From the NCBI GenBank assembly GCA_018697195.1, contig CM031864.1, forward strand, positions 20,611,208 to 20,675,207: a stretch of DNA of 64,000 nt. Direction: 5' to 3'. Below the pieces are notes generated by a model that saw nothing but the letters and a program-made list of their open reading frames with translations, searched no databases and was not told the DNA's origin. Below, piece after piece: positions 30,101 through 45,060 of this stretch. Position numbers and translations under genes: made by a program. How positions within the stretch are numbered: position 1 is the stretch's first letter; the number at the start of each line of letters is the position of its first letter. This DNA comes from Certhia americana (taxonomy: Eukaryota; Chordata; Aves; Passeriformes; Certhiidae).

Positions 30101-33100
30101 CCTGTGTAGGAAATGAAGTCAGTATTAAGGTTAGAGTTAAGGACTGAAGGGGTTAAATGACATGACTGCTGTTTGAAATAACCTGCTGATTTGAAAGGGG
30201 GCTGTAGTTGGTAGGCACTTACACATCTCTTGCTGCAGGGGTTTATCCCATTTTTTTAATTATAAGGTTAAAACTGTGACTTAAAAATGTCAACCATCAA
30301 ACTTGCATCCTGTTCCTCAGCATCATGAAGATGAGGATATATTTGGAGTATCTTATCTCCAATCTGCTTCAAAGATAAGATCAAAGCAAGAAAATAACCC
30401 ATGCTGCTTTTCAATTCAGGGATGATACCTCAGAAATTAATTAGTACAATCCTTCTTCTAGAACTTGGTTGACAGAAACATGGAATATTGTTAACAATAA
30501 GAAAAGGGAGATTGCACAGGGGTGGGGTTGAGGATTTTCAAGTATTAAGAAGGCAGATAGTTCCTGCTAACCCCTGGAAATAGTAACTATTTTTATAGAA
30601 AACTGTGCCTTGAGCTGTATTAGTCCTATAGGAACTAGAAGACAACTGCTTATGAATTAGGTATGACAATTAGGTTTAGACCAAAGGTTTTAGCTAAGAG
30701 CCATAATACCTTTCTACAGCTTCTCCCAAGGTTAGGTGGTAGAAATCATTGACTAATGCTGTCATTAACTATGGGGTTTGCTCCCTTTTGTGCTAGTTCA
30801 TTTAAGTTCTAGTTAGTATTCTAGTAATAGTATTGGAGTTTGAGAATTGTAGCTGTCATAAATGCTGAGCAATGCAACTATGTAAGACTGCCAAAGATGA
30901 GTAGCAGGGAGAATTTAATAGACTCTGATGTATTGTATTGTGATTTCCTGTAGAAACTGGTGCCCTTCCTAAACTACTGTTAGAAATTACTTTATAGCTG
31001 ATCTTTGCATTATAAATTAACACAATTTCATCTTCCTATTTGAATCTATGGGAAGCAAGGAGATAGGAAGGAGATAGGCACTAACTAGAGGCCAGTGCTT
31101 TATACCAATTGGCAGAAATCAATGCCTTAGTCTTCTGTAGGCTGGGAAGAAGTTTAGTACAAAACAGAGTGCTTAAGTCTTAGAGAAATAAAGGATTAAC
31201 AGTTAAATTCATTTCACCCAAATGCAAAATCTTGTCAGCAATCTTTGCACTAATGTAGCTGGCAGCCAAAGGTTTCACAGTTTTCTTCTTCACGAGAAAT
31301 GGTATTTACATCAGGTGGAGAAATAAACTAAGAGTCTATATTTTGTTTTACAGTTAGAATTCATTCTCTAGACCTGAACAAGATTTTGCTGTACAAGAGG
31401 TTAAGGGTTTTTTACTATGATATGTCTGCATCCCTGAGTAATCCAGGATCTCCTGCAGGGAAGCACAGAAACAGTACCAATGGAAAGCAGAGACTGATAC
31501 TGTCTTACATTATAGCAGTAGGTTGATATGTATAAATTACAGATTAGTACTGGACTCGTCACTGCTACAGAGGTGAGAATTAGGCAGATACTCTTGTAAG
31601 GTTTATGCTGGGTTTTCCTCTCTCAGTCTGAATAGGAATACTCGCTCCAGGAGGATGTTGTTAGGATTTGAAACAGGTAAGACTAGGGCTTTGGAAGAGG
31701 ATGACTAAGTGTAAAGAACATATTTTATGCAACATCTACAATGTTCCCAGAAATAAGAATTAATAAGACTCATCTCACATGAAGAGAAGCAGTTGGCAGT
31801 AATTGATCCTGCTGTTATTAATAATGCAAGAATTAGAATTGGAAGGATTAGGAATTTAGGATTAATGTTTGAGAATCTTTAGATTGAATTTAGTAAATAA
31901 AATAGTCCAGGGAATGTTTTGTGGCCCTGGTGTCTGGTCTTCTGTACAAAGTTGACATAAGATGTACTAGCTAGAATCCAATTTACTGTTAGTCTCTGGA
32001 AGGGTTTTAGAGGCAGGAAAAAAAATGGTGATGCTAGAAACTGATGCCATTTGTTCTTTTTCAGTAATGATTTACTGTCTTTCAGATTAAGATTAGGAAA
32101 GTGTCAAGACTCCAGTTTACAATCGATTTTTACAGATCTGAAGTGTTAGGACGGCTGCTGTCAACAGTAGGAGAGGTTGGGGTGAGGACTATAATTCATA
32201 GACAACCTAGTTTATTGGATATAGAGATAAAAAATGGTCTGGTATTGACAAGGTCTAGCATCTTATTTTCAGTTTGCTATCTTTCTGCCACGTCTATATA
32301 CAGTCTTCATTAAGGTTATAGTATAAAAGATAGCTTCAGGAGACTGAGGTATTCCTGGGGAATACAAAGCAGCTTACTGCTATCAGTGGCAAAAGCCTTG
32401 TTTTCACAGTGGGCATAGTGAAGGTTAGGATGGAAAAAGAGTATTTTCAAGACCCATGTTTAAAGCAAGATTCTTCAAAGCTTGAAGGAATAGGATGTTC
32501 CATGGAATTGTTATGAGTTTAAATTCTTTTTGATACCCATGTGTATGTATATAAAATTAGGAGTAGGGGTGGAGTTAGGAAGCATCATTTGGAAAATGAA
32601 AACTTAAACATATGGGATAATTGTTGGAGATAATTTTTTTATTCTGCACAGCTCCCTGAAGGCCTCTCAAGTTTTCAGGGGCTGATCTCCTAGTTAAGTG
32701 CTGTAAGTGTTACCAAAACAGCCTACACCTGAGGTTACAATTTTGTACTGATCACTTGAGGTTACAAAGTTTGTACTGATCAACCCCCTTGCTGCAATGA
32801 AAACAATGTTTAAGATTGGAGTTATGTTCTGTACTTCAGGAAATAAAATGGAAGAGTCTGATTTTCCTGGATACTGCAGGGCTTGCCAGTATTATGACAA
32901 TCTTTTTATGAGTGCTGGTTATGTATGGTGTTAAAGGCTGGGCTTGAGAATTCTCTGGAAGAGCCTGAATTGTCAGTTGATTTTCATGTTTGCTGTGGTT
33001 ATTGGTCTGGTTATGGTTGTGATTTAGGAAGGAATGGATGAAGAACTCTCCACATGTGGATTTTCTGTGCATCAAAGGGTGAGGAAAGAACCTGTTATTA

Positions 33101-36100
33101 ACAGAACTTAATGCATTTTTTTCAGGGTTTGGTTTTGTAGTTCGTGATGGTGTTTTTGTTTACATCTCAACAATTGAGATGCTTGGAAAAAATTAGTTTA
33201 TTGCTTGCTTCTGACCTGTCTGTGCAGACAGGATGAGGGCATGTGTTTTGACCTTGAGCTTTCTGCCCCTACTTTGATGCACACCTCCATGTCACACAGT
33301 CACCTTCCTTCACGTGTTCTACTCCCTGACCCTCCTTTTTATCAATGTGCTTCTATATTTTTATATGTGAGGAAAAGTAACTACATTTATACATAAAATC
33401 TTGACACAATAAAGGAGCACCATTTTTTCATTAACTATGTTATTTTCAATGATTGATGTTGTATTGGTATTGGTAGTTCCTCCTTTCTTGCTGTATATAG
33501 CCTTAATATACACAAAAGTAAACAGTGTTTTATTGCAGGTGATCTCTTTGAGGAGATTTTCACATTTGTGAATGGAATATATTCTGACCAGGATTTTTCT
33601 GGGAATGTGCTATATGTTTGGCCTCAGGTTCAAACAGAAAGTAAATAATGTCTGCCTATGAAGTTCATTGGAGAAAAGCAGCAATGACTGTGTTTCCCGG
33701 TGTCATTGACTTAGCTGGATCTTAATCATGACTGTAGAATAATCTGGTCTTCCTACAGCTCTCTCCCCAGAAAAATATTGCTGAAATAGTGCTTTACAGA
33801 GTATAAACAGCACATCTCCATCCTGTTCAGCAAGCTGCAGGAAGTATCAAGTATCCTGCAGCATTACCAGCTCAGCTTTGTCATTTGGTTCAAGTTTTTG
33901 GAGGCTTATTTCAGCAAAACTCCCCAAGCTTTCAAGGCTCACCTACTGGCATTTTATGAGACTGCACTGTGTAGCTGATATAGCAACCCACCATTCTTTT
34001 AATTTGTATGAATTTATTTTTGAGATCATAGTCTGTTGTAATCATAATTATACTTCATTCAATAGAAAAACCAAAAGGAGCAATTAGTGTAATGTGCATT
34101 ACATCTTCTAAAATATAATGCTTAAGGGATACCAGAATTTTCCTCATTTAAGACAACTGAAAATGAGACAGATATATTTGATGTAATTTCTCAATTTCTG
34201 TTGAGTTTTTAAATATTGCTATTACACGCCAGAACTGCCAGAAATCTGCACTTTGGTTGCCATTTCTGAATTTTTCCAATGGCTAACTAAAACTTGAGTC
34301 TGTCACAGTTTTGCAACACAACACTTTCAAATACTTGTCTTCCGTTGCTGGTATCTTTTTGGTTCCTAAGTATTTCTTTTTTTTTTTCTTTTTACATTTT
34401 ATCTGAAACTTCCTTTTGCAGGAGACCAATTGAAACAAATACAAACTTTAGCTGGAAGAGCTAAAAGGGGATAGTGTATGCAGGCTCAGTTACTCACATT
34501 GGCAACTGTTTATCATCTAATCAAAGACAGTGTCCCTGTTTCCCTGTTTAGTTCTGCTTTAATCAGTGTTGTTCTCGAAGCCGTGGGCCAATATCTACAT
34601 AACACAGTCCATTTTTAATTATGACTTGGGACAAATTATGAACACAGATGTTTAAGCATAAAAGGCCTCTTAGAGTCCCTCTTCTGCATTGTTTTGTGTT
34701 GGGGGAGCACTGGTGGCCTATCTAATACACAAGGAGGCAGTGCAGGCACAGACTAATGGAATACATGTGTCACACACTTGTAACATGTTTATTAGTTTTT
34801 GGCAGCATTAATGCTAACACCTTCACAATTCCTTTTAAATGGAAGAAATTAAGATATGGAGAGAGTTAAGAAGGTGAATTTCTAACAGCGAATGAATTTA
34901 TGTGCAGCCATGATATTCCTGCACATCCTCTTCCTATGCATAGAAACCTCATAACTGATCACTTGTTAAAAACTTTGCAGTAGAAGAAAAGTTCATCCTG
35001 TTCTATAAGAAAGAACACAGAGAGAACAAAGGTAACATTTCGGGGAGGTCTTGTTGCCTCAGGAGGCTCCATTTCACACCTGCCCAGTCTGGAAAAGATG
35101 AGGGCCAAGAAATTAAGTACATCTAACTAATAATATAAGAAAAAACACATTAGTAGTTTATAATTTAATAAATATAAAAGTCTCATTTTATTTAATTCAT
35201 TCCTCCAAAATGACACATCCTCTCAAAGAAGTCACAGAGGTTGCCAGTTGATGACTGCCTTGGAATATGAGTGCTCTCAGACTTCAAATATTTCTCATTA
35301 TCCACCTCTGTTCATAAAATAATGGTCATTTTAGTAGTCCAAACTGATGAAAACTGAATCACATGCATTAGCATGCCATGTAATATATCTGCTCTAGACC
35401 AAATTCTGGTTTTATCACTGAAAATAAAGAAACCTCTTTGAGGAAGCAAAGCAGCTTTATATGTAGCAGCTTTAAAATGTAGGCATGGAAAAGCTTTTGA
35501 TTTGAGTTGGTGCCTTTTAATTGTCTAAGATTTGAAAGCCCTGTTTGGGGCTGACCATTCCCTTTTGAAATGTGAGGCAGCCTTCAGTACACTGTCCCTA
35601 CCAAGTCTTAGGGACCAGTCCCAGGAGCCCAGTGGGCTGGGTGTGTTTACAGCAGTTCCCAGAAGGCGTTGAGTAGTTCAAGTGACAGGATAGTGAAACA
35701 AGGATTGCACTAAAACTCCCAAATTGCCTTAAGCTTCCTGTCCATGGGCATAGATTTCTGCAGAGCACAAGACTCTTCTCTCAAAGGTGGTGTGTTTACA
35801 TGTTGTTTGGGAATTTGTATGGATTTGAAAAGGCAAGTCAAGAAAATATTATTTTGATCTTTTTTTAATGTAAAAAATGTGAATAATTGCATCTGATATT
35901 AGGAAAAACAGAGGAGAATAGAGCAGCTCTGAGAGAATCATAAAAGAATCACTAAATGCAGGAAGAGCAGAAATCTTTGCATACACCTTTTCCTATCTGA
36001 TGTTATTTTGAAACTGTGATACACCTTTTTTCTCTATAATGTGTGTTAGACTATATGATCAATATGTTGATTTCTACCTCATTCACTTTTAATGGTGTTC

Positions 36101-39100
36101 ATTCCCCCTTAACTTTAAAAACATATCTAACAGGTGCTCACAATGCTTCAGTAATTCTATTGCAGTCAGTAATAATCTCAGCTGCCCATATTCTGATCTT
36201 TTTCCAGGAAGTGATTATTTTCTAGTCAATACCATGAAAATTAATAACTTTATCAGAAAAATGTCAAGTTTTGCTTTCAACATGTATCTTCAAAGCAACA
36301 GTGGGTGTCCAAGCCCTGCTGTCTGCCAGGCACATTGCCCAAACTATTAAAGAATTAGATTCATTTGTAGCCAGACTGGACTGAAGCAAAAAGTAACGAG
36401 GTCTACTACTGCAGTGATGGCTGAGGAAGATGAAAAGGTACAAAATATAAAACTAGATTCAAATATATCTTAGGTTACTTGTATTTTAATGAAATAGGAA
36501 TACAGACGTTCACATTTGGACTCTCAGTTAAAGAAATCCAAGTTCCATTACATTGCTTCTTTCACCACTCCATTATTTTAGAATTCGTGTGATCAGACAC
36601 TCAAGATTAAAGGGTATTGATTATCAAACTATCATAGCAATAAGTAAATGTTGTACTACATAACCATCTTCAGTGATGCTGATGAGTCCCACATTTATAT
36701 ATTTTAGTATTAAATTTGTTCTGGTAATTTTTTCATCAATTATGAGAATGTAAATATTTTGCTTATTTACATAATGAAAGTTACAGAAATATAGTGAAAA
36801 ACATTTTGATGAATTTATACATAACGCCTTGAGATAAGATTTTTTAACCAAAACATCATTCCAAAAAAAATCTGAACATTCCAGAAGGTAGCACTGCAAA
36901 AAGACTATTGCAGAATTTCTGAAATACATTAAGCAAAATACTGAAGGTTGAAATAGGCCTATTTGCAACATTGTTGTGAGACAATTTAAACTAGATATCA
37001 CCAGTCTGTGGTGCAGTGCTGTTGCAGATTCTCAGTATTTGGAGAAAGCAAGGCTTCAACGTATTTAAAGCCTATACAGTGCATATTTTCAGGCTGTGAA
37101 GTATAGGAGGCAATGTTTACTTTATACTGAGGAATAATATATTGTATCCAGTATGATTCCAGGTGATGACTGCAGTAATTTTCCAGAAGTTATTATATGG
37201 TTTAGTCTTCCAATTCTCTACCAAATTATACTCAGATATAAGAACAAGACTGAGAAATGTAGTGGGAAAAAAAATTCCTCCAAGTATTGGCTATTATATA
37301 TATGGTATCCTGCTATCATCCCTAGATTGCTCAGAATCCCTTAGTCCTCCTAAAGATAGACCTTAAGGATCATCACATTTGCAGACAATAGCCTTTTCAA
37401 AGCTGGGCTTTGTTATGCCAATAGGATTTTATACATCTGTTTTTGTTTTTAGGTATGGAAAAGGCTCAAAATTAATTCCAGATGAAATATAGCAATCTTG
37501 TCTTTTAGTTTCCCCTAGATAAAAACATCCAACCTATCTTAACCATAAATACTATTTCTGTTCTTTATTTATTCTCACATCTGCAAGCCAGCTATGATTA
37601 TGATCCTTCTAGTATTTTGGCAGGTGCCTAATTTTTAAGCATGTAAATATATCTGTGTACCTCATTGGGGTTTATATTTTTCTGTGTCATTTCTCTCCCC
37701 AAGACTAATTCCAACTGCTACAAGGAAGCTGGATATTTCTAAAATCAGTGTAGGTAACTGTGGGGTTTACACAGAAAAAGTAGAATCAATGCATATTTCC
37801 TGGGCATTTGTATGGTGTTAAGACAAATATAAACCAGAATGATGTTACCATCATTTTGAGTTGGAGAAATGTTGGAGTGAATGAAAAAAATCAAAAAGGA
37901 TGATTAGTTCTCTATCTATACTCTTCTGTTGGACACAAGATGATTATGGTCCTGAAAACACCTGGAAAGACCCATAGGAAGCAGGGAATGAAAAGGGCTC
38001 ATTTGCAGTGCACTGCTCTTTGGGAAAGGAAAATGACTAAATGAAAATGGGCATTCAGTGTCCACCATTCAGTGATGCCTGTGCTGCTAACAGCAAGGGG
38101 AAGAGATTGATGAAGTGCTGATGCAAAAACTCAGAAGAACAATTCCAGATAGTATCTGAGATAAACTACAGTCTTGCAGTTTTGCTGTTTGAAATAATCC
38201 CTTAAATTCCTAAGGGATTAAAAACCTGTGCTAAATTGCATGTAATTGAATAGGTCAGAATTTCCCACATTTTAAGATCCTGAGACAAAATTCTTCACGA
38301 ATATGCAAGCAAGCATAGCTATTGACTTCAGCGGGCTTGTGTCAGATTGCTAGAGCTCTGAATTTGGCCTGTTTGCCTTTGGAGCCCAAAATGAGTGTTT
38401 TGGGAATGACAGTAGCAAGAGAGATGCATTTTGACAGGAGTGAGAATAATGAACAGGCAGGTGAAAATACCTGGGCATGTTATGCTTCGTGGCAAACTTC
38501 ACAGGCAGGAGAGCTGCTGCCTTCAGAGTTGCCCGTGGGTCTGTCACTTTGTTCAGCTCTGTCAAGGTTCATTTATCAGAATTGCTTTGTCTCCAAGGCT
38601 TGTACCCCTGATGGCTTACCTTAGCCTGTAAGGAATTTACGTGTTACTATCTGCTTTGAATATGTCTCAAATTCCCAAGAAAACTCTGGAGCTATTTCTT
38701 TTTATAAAAAGGAATGGCAAAGAGATGGTAGCTTGTAGTCCTGCTGTTTAGAAATGTAACTTGTGTTGCTATAAATTTATGATATATTTCTGAAACTCAC
38801 TTACTGTTTTTGAGGAAAAGAATAATTTAAAAGTACCATTAAATTATCCCACAAAATAAAGCTGCTGATTTATTTTATACTACTTACCCTTTTACTGTTG
38901 TATTGTGAAATTTAATCTCAAATTGCATTGAGAAAGAAGAACACAAACAATGTTTTAAGAGTTGAGGTGGTGGAGAGCAGTAGCACACTTTCACAGTGGA
39001 TATTCATAAAAATTTCAAACAGCTACATTGATCAAATAATAAAAAATGGAATGAAAGAATGCACAGTTTGATTTCAAACACGTCAAGCTGGTACAATCTA

Positions 39101-40130
39101 CTAACTTTGAAACCTGACCACAAGTTTGCATTACCCACTTTTTCTGTTTAATTTCCAGCTGTGGGAGCCACAGGAATGGGCTGCAGGCATGGGAATGTTG
39201 CTGCTGTCCCTTCAACAGGGAGTTTCCCTGTTCCTGACTTCCCCTCCCCAAAGGCAAAATGGTCTGGCTTGTAAAACAGTGTCTTCTTTCTATGCAGAAG
39301 ACAGCAGCACAAAATGCAGGAATTATTTTGGTTTTGAAAAATTTCCCTCAAAAATAGATATTCAGTGCTTTGCTTCCTCTCTTACTTTTTAGACCACTTG
39401 CTTTAAAAATATGTTCATCTTAATTTCTTTTAAAATTGCTGCTTTTATTTAATCAAATTAAAACTGTGTACTCTGAGGATCATGATTTGGGAGAACTCAG
39501 ATCCAAGGTTTTTAAAAACTTGTTTAAAGAAAAGTTGTTAAACAACAAGAGTTACTAAAAATCAAAGCCTACTCTAGCCTTTCATAGGTCTATATCCAAC
39601 CTATGTTTGGGGGACTTACAAAACCACCATAACAAAACAGCAAACTGTCTTAATACCAATAAAGGCCATTTCATGGGAAAAGATGATCTGCCTCAGAAAA
39701 CAAGTTCCCTCACCAGTAAATTGTCCTGCAGTAGAAATATGCTCCTTTATCCATCCAGCTAATATCTGAGCACGAAATTAAAAAATCTCATTTTTAAGTT
39801 AAAAGAGCAGAGATCAGTGAGCTCTTGATCAAGCACATATTAAATAAAACCCTTGTGAAGCTCTTTGTATAAGAGCTCCTAAGGATTCTCTACTGTTGTG
39901 GTACTGCCAGGAAGCCCAACCAGGAGAGCTGGGTGGTACAGTACATCCTGCTGTACTGTCAGAGTAAGCAAGTTAAATTTAGCAGTAAGATATTTCTAAA
40001 ATTAACAATCGAGCACTGTATTCTATCCACGGTGTGATGAAAGGTATAATTGTGTCACTTGTTTGATCACAGCTTATTGTGCACTGTACTTTCTAGAAAG
40101 ATGAAATTAGGCCTGATGAGGGATTTATTC
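27131..40130. other. Upstream flank of COL11A1, no gene recognised (part 1)
   Basis: AT-rich sequence of about 13 kb. Scattered ORFs of 60-125 codons lack any recognisable domain, family match or plausible splice partners, and look like chance. No LINE, LTR, tRNA or other RNA gene was recognised. Short features such as the TA run near 29,068-29,081 and the T run near 34,378-34,392 are trivial. Plus-strand sequence at about 30.0-32.6 kb is somewhat rich in TTAG/GGATTAG words, without an assignable origin. Confidence 0.7.
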
Positions 40131-40187
40131 AGTTCAGGTGAACATTTTCAAAGGGCAGGGATGTTGGGGCTTCCCTGTAATTAGCTT

Positions 40188-40233
40188 CTGGGTGTTACTG
40201 GTTACTGGGTGTTACTGGTTACTGGGTGTTACT
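40188..40233. repeat. 17-bp tandem repeat, 2.7 copies
   Basis: CTGGGTGTTACTGGTTA occurs at 40,188-40,204, exactly again at 40,205-40,221, and then as its first 12 bases at 40,222-40,233. Perfect identity suggests a recent local expansion and likely length variation. Confidence 0.95.
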
Positions 40234-43200
40234 CTGTTCACCTGGCAGAGCTTTCACAGCTCAGTACAAGCAGCTGGGGAGTTTGCAGAGGACATGGGAA
40301 ATGCTTATAGGGCAGGGAGTAGACATATAGATACATGTAAAGGGACAAGGAAAACCACCTTAGGCTTTAAAAGGGTTTGCTGAATGCGCATAATCCAAGA
40401 CTTGAAAACCATTGGACCTGGGAGTAGGGTTTGGATTTACAGGCACTAAGGATAGGGAATAAATTGTTTATGAATTGTTGTCTAGACCTGCTTTTTTCAA
40501 CAGGTCTGCATTGTGCCTACCTGAAAAGTAATTTTGCTACAGTTTGGGTTCTACTAAAACCTAGCTCAGGAATGGAAACACTTTTGAACTGCTGATCCTA
40601 AGGAAGGTGCAAATAGTTCTGTCTTAAAGTCCTGGCTTGCTCCCTGCCCAGGAGGCAGGAATGTAACTCAGGCTTACAGAAGTCTTCTCTAAAGCAGACA
40701 CAGTGATTCTTGTGAAGCTAAGCTGGGTCTATCTTTTTGTCTGGCTTTTACTATATGGCTGTTGGTGTTGGTATGGTGAGTCGTGATAAATTCCACTTAT
40801 CACCCATCTTTCATGATTTCATTTGCATTTCATTTTTCAGCTAGCTTCTCATAATATGCCTGTAACACTCCAAACATTTGAGCAGTCTCAGACAGCTGGG
40901 TTTTTTTCTTTCTTTAAATGAACTGCCATAAAATTGTACCTTTATGTATTATCTGTGCCAGTTATGGAGGTTCAGCTCACAGTTATGGTAACCTGAAGAC
41001 CAAAAGAACACATTTTTACCCTTGTAGAGTTTGTTTGAGATAGTCTATCAGACCAAAAGAAACAAGGAATGAGAGCTAGGACTAGAATAATGTAATTGAA
41101 AAGGGGAAGTTGTGAGTTAGTAAGTAAGTGAGTTAGTTCTGAGATGCCAGAATTTAAAGCCCAACATTCCTATGTCAAATAAAACAGATCAGATTGATTT
41201 TAAAAACAACCAGTAAATAGTATTTTTGGTTATATTTTTCTCTTCTTCCAAGTCTGTAAAATGAGACTCATCAGACTAAGGCAGTCTATTTTGCAATCAC
41301 AAGAATCTTAAAGTATAACTCAATTTAAGTGTGTTGAGGAAAATGCCTAAAAATACTATATATTTGTTTTAAAAGAAAATCCAGCTGTATGGTTTATCAT
41401 GAAGTTTTCATCACTCCTTATTATGCTGTAACTTGATGCTAATTCCTGCTGGGGCAAATCCTGTAGACTTCCCTTCCACTCTGTGTATTTTGATATCTAC
41501 TGTGGAATAAGTATTCAGAAATCAGCAGCAAGGAAGATGGCTAATGACAAGCTTGAGTTCTCAAACACAAATATCTCTGTAAGAGAACTTTAATTCAGGC
41601 CATGCACAGTATAATCTTATCCTGATGCCACTTTTATTTACATGGTTGTTTAAATAAACTTATGTCCATGTAAGTCATCAATAAGGATATCAGAAGCACA
41701 TGATTTTGTCTTCATTAGCTGAGATTATGCTGTTCGTTTTCTCACTATAAATCTAAGAAAATCAATATATAAGAAGCATAGAGGGTTTTTTTTTTCTTGT
41801 ATTCTTACCAGAATAGATTGCTATAAGCAATTATGAATTTTTTTTGTCTCTGGCTAATCAATGTTACTAGGAGTCCTTTGCTTATTGTTTTTTGACAGGT
41901 GTTTATTTACTGTTTCAGTAATGTGTTACTCAACAGCAGACTTGAGGTAAGTAAGTTAAACATGTTTATACTCCATATTTTCTGTTGTGTTTTCTGAAAA
42001 TTCACTGGACTTTTAACTCCTTTCAATCACTGCTATTTTACATTGGCCAGGGTAGTGGCAAAAGTTATGCAAACGCTTCATAACTTCTAAGAATCTTAAA
42101 TCTACTTTTTCATGAAGAGAAAACAAAACAAACGTATCAATGATATATTAAAGTTATCATAATTTTTCCCCAAAATTATGAACAAAGAAAAGATTTGGTG
42201 AGGTAATGAAAGCTGTTCCTGGCATCTTTTTGTTTATTTTTTGTTGTGTTGTTTTTGCTGTTTCTCACTTGAAAAATAGTTTGTGACGGAGGAAAAGCCA
42301 AGAGCATCTACTAAAGCAATATTTAGGTAAAGATGCTGTTTCCAATCCAAAGGGTTTTAAGTGTAGAGCATCATTTAGATTTCCTAGCATCAGTTTCCCT
42401 TTTATCTAGTGCTCTTCAGTTAGCAGCAATAAATGCACATCAGAATACATGAAACAACTCATCCAGAAGACTTTCCCAGTATTTTAGAATGTTGAAATTT
42501 TGCTGTCATCTTTGTAGGAAAGGAAGCAGTGGAGAACACTAAGATTTGAAATCTACAGATGAAGAAATGGTAGCAAACCATATAGCCATAGTCTGATATT
42601 GTGTGTATTTGCTAAGCTGGAATAGTATGAGCTTATCCCTATGAATGTGTGTGATAATAGGATAAAAAATTAATAGATTCCTGCCTTGTTCAGTAGTGGT
42701 GAAAACAAATCAGACTGGGTAGTTGAGCTCACCAGGTTTTCATTCAAAGCGAGGGTTCTAAACTTGTATTTTAGTAAAATGCCAAATAACTGACTTTAGA
42801 AATGGAAAAAATCAAGAATGTGGATTTTTGGAAAACCTCCCTAACAAACTGGGCAAATTGCTTACTCTCTTTTCTAAATATTAACTGGATTTCCTTTTCA
42901 GGTCTGAAAAATATTTCAGCCACTCGTGCTGTACGTAAATGGAGTCACTATCTGCATTCCTTTAACTTCTTGCCTGGTGTTTCTATTCACCTGTGGAAGG
43001 TTTGAAGACTGACTCACAGTGTGATTCTCTAAAGAGTGAAGCAGGAATCTCCCTTGGGAGTGCATAAAATGCAAGGCACAACTGTGTCTGTCAGTACCAG
43101 TAGAGTTTTTTCCCTTGCTGCCAGGCAGGCCTCTCTCTAACCCCAGTTAAGCTGTCAGTGTCTCCGGGTAAAGCTCCCCAGCCCTTCCTGGTGGTGTCAA

Positions 43201-43653
43201 GAACATGAAGTCATGGTATTGTAAAAGCATTTTGAATAAAATAGATACAACTTCCTGCTTTCCATTGTTTTTCTGTTTCTGAGTAATGTTCTTAAGTAAT
43301 TATTATAAACCACAAATTTCAGGCTGTAACACAGTATGTTTCAAGCACAGTGCTATTTCATCTCCAAGGTAATGATTTCAAAAAAAAGCTATTTTTGTGG
43401 GACATACTGGCTGAAATTTGAACGTATAAAAGACTTTGTATAAACTTTCCTCACGTTGACTTGTACTTCCACATTCAACTAGTTATATTTATGCCTGGGA
43501 TGGGTGTATATTTAAGATGGAAATTACCTTAAAATAATAATAACAACCTGAAATGGGAAACTTGGATTGAATAATGTAGTTTAGTCCATGAAAGAAGATT
43601 AAAATGGCAGTGGGAGTAGGAAAATGTTGGTAACTGACAAAAGGAGTTAAGAC

Positions 43654-43674
43654 TGGGTCATAGAGTATGACCCA
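43654..43674. repeat. Inverted repeat with nuclear-receptor-like half-sites
   Basis: TGGGTCATA (43,654-43,662), GAG, TATGACCCA (43,666-43,674): nine-base perfect arms around a three-base centre. The arms contain GGGTCA / TGACCC half-sites separated by seven bases. Confidence 0.8.
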
Positions 43675-45040
43675 TTTACTATCAAGAAAGAAGGAAAATG
43701 CATGATGAGTTGTTTGAGAATGGGGGGACCAGCCATTTTGTGGGAGCTAGTGTGATAGTAGATGTATCTTCTGGATGATTAGAAATGTATTTTTCTGAAA
43801 ATTGCTTTTTAAAAATATTTTAAGAGGAAGGCTTTGATTTATTTTTAGTTTTTTCTTTTCAGTGTAGGATAGTAGACAGATAGCCACATCATGCTTAGGT
43901 GCAAGGACAAAATGATACACACATGGAAAGCCTTGGTAAACGCACTATCAAACCTACACATGGTTGATTCATTTCAGTGTTTGTTGCTGGGCTAAACACA
44001 GGGTCTCCAACTTCTGAAACAAAAGCTCTGTTATGAAGCAAAAGAAACAGCTCCCTGAGCTCAAGTCAGCAGAGTTTGTTATATTCAGTCCAGACTGCTT
44101 TACAACCAATAATTTTTCTAGTTTATGTACAGTACCCTGCTATTTCCAGAGGGATGGTTTTATTTGACTGTCCATTCACCCAGGATACAAGTTTAACTTA
44201 AACTTGATGGTGCCAAATATGGCAAGTTGATCTTATACCTCTTTGATATCCCATTTTGCAAAGCCAAAGCAAGCATTACCAAGCTCTACAATTGTGGCTT
44301 ACCACATTTACCATTAAATGCAGCATTTTAAAACTTACTGTGGCATATCAAAGCCATGTGATCATTGAGATGCACAAGACCAAAATTACAATGGCAGAAT
44401 CATATCATTATATATGGTTTCCTGCATTTTTGTACGCTGTCATGGAACACAAAATGGATGCTAAAAACTTAGATCGAGCAAGAAAAACATTAAAGCATTA
44501 GGAAAGCATTCCTACACTTGAGAGGTTAAGAAATGTGCAAAAGAGCAAGAAAATTGAGTCTGTTATATATTTATCAGGCCTTATCTCTGATGAGTTCAGT
44601 TTTTTCTGTAACTGAAAGATTGTTCCAGAAGTCCATCCTTGGATATTAAAAAGAGCCTTGTAATTTGCTGGCTATATTTATCTATAGCTATTTTATCATA
44701 TGTTTGCATAAAAAGTACTTGTTGCTTTTCCTGGTATATTGATGGTAAATTATCATATTCTCCAATAGCATCAGCTTTGGTAGACTGAATCATGCAGTAC
44801 TTGTGTCATTTCTTGTAAAAAGTTCTTATTTTCTCTGTTAGTTTTTGGCATCCATTTAATTTTGAATGCATCTTTCGAAAGAAATGTTTAAGCTCTTTGG
44901 GTAAAAGACTTTACATGAAATATTTCTGCTGTATTTTTTGATAATAAACACTCTTTGTTTTTTTTGCTCCTATTTTTTTGTCTTGATGCAAATTTCATGC
45001 TGTAATGCAAATTCTGGATACTGTTCCTGCCCTCAGCAGA

Positions 45041-45060
45041 GATTTTTATTGATTTTTATT
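45041..45060. repeat. 10-bp tandem duplication
   Basis: GATTTTTATT is present twice in exact tandem, followed by GACAG. Confidence 0.9.

Noticed and set aside
30000..32600. Possible nuclear mitochondrial insertion or degenerate telomere-like sequence (many TTAGG and GGATTAG words)
   Set aside because: I tried reading the reverse strand with the vertebrate mitochondrial code against remembered ND, COX, ATP and CYTB proteins. No sustained match was found and no TTAGGG array is present. A blastn search against bird mitochondrial genomes would settle it.
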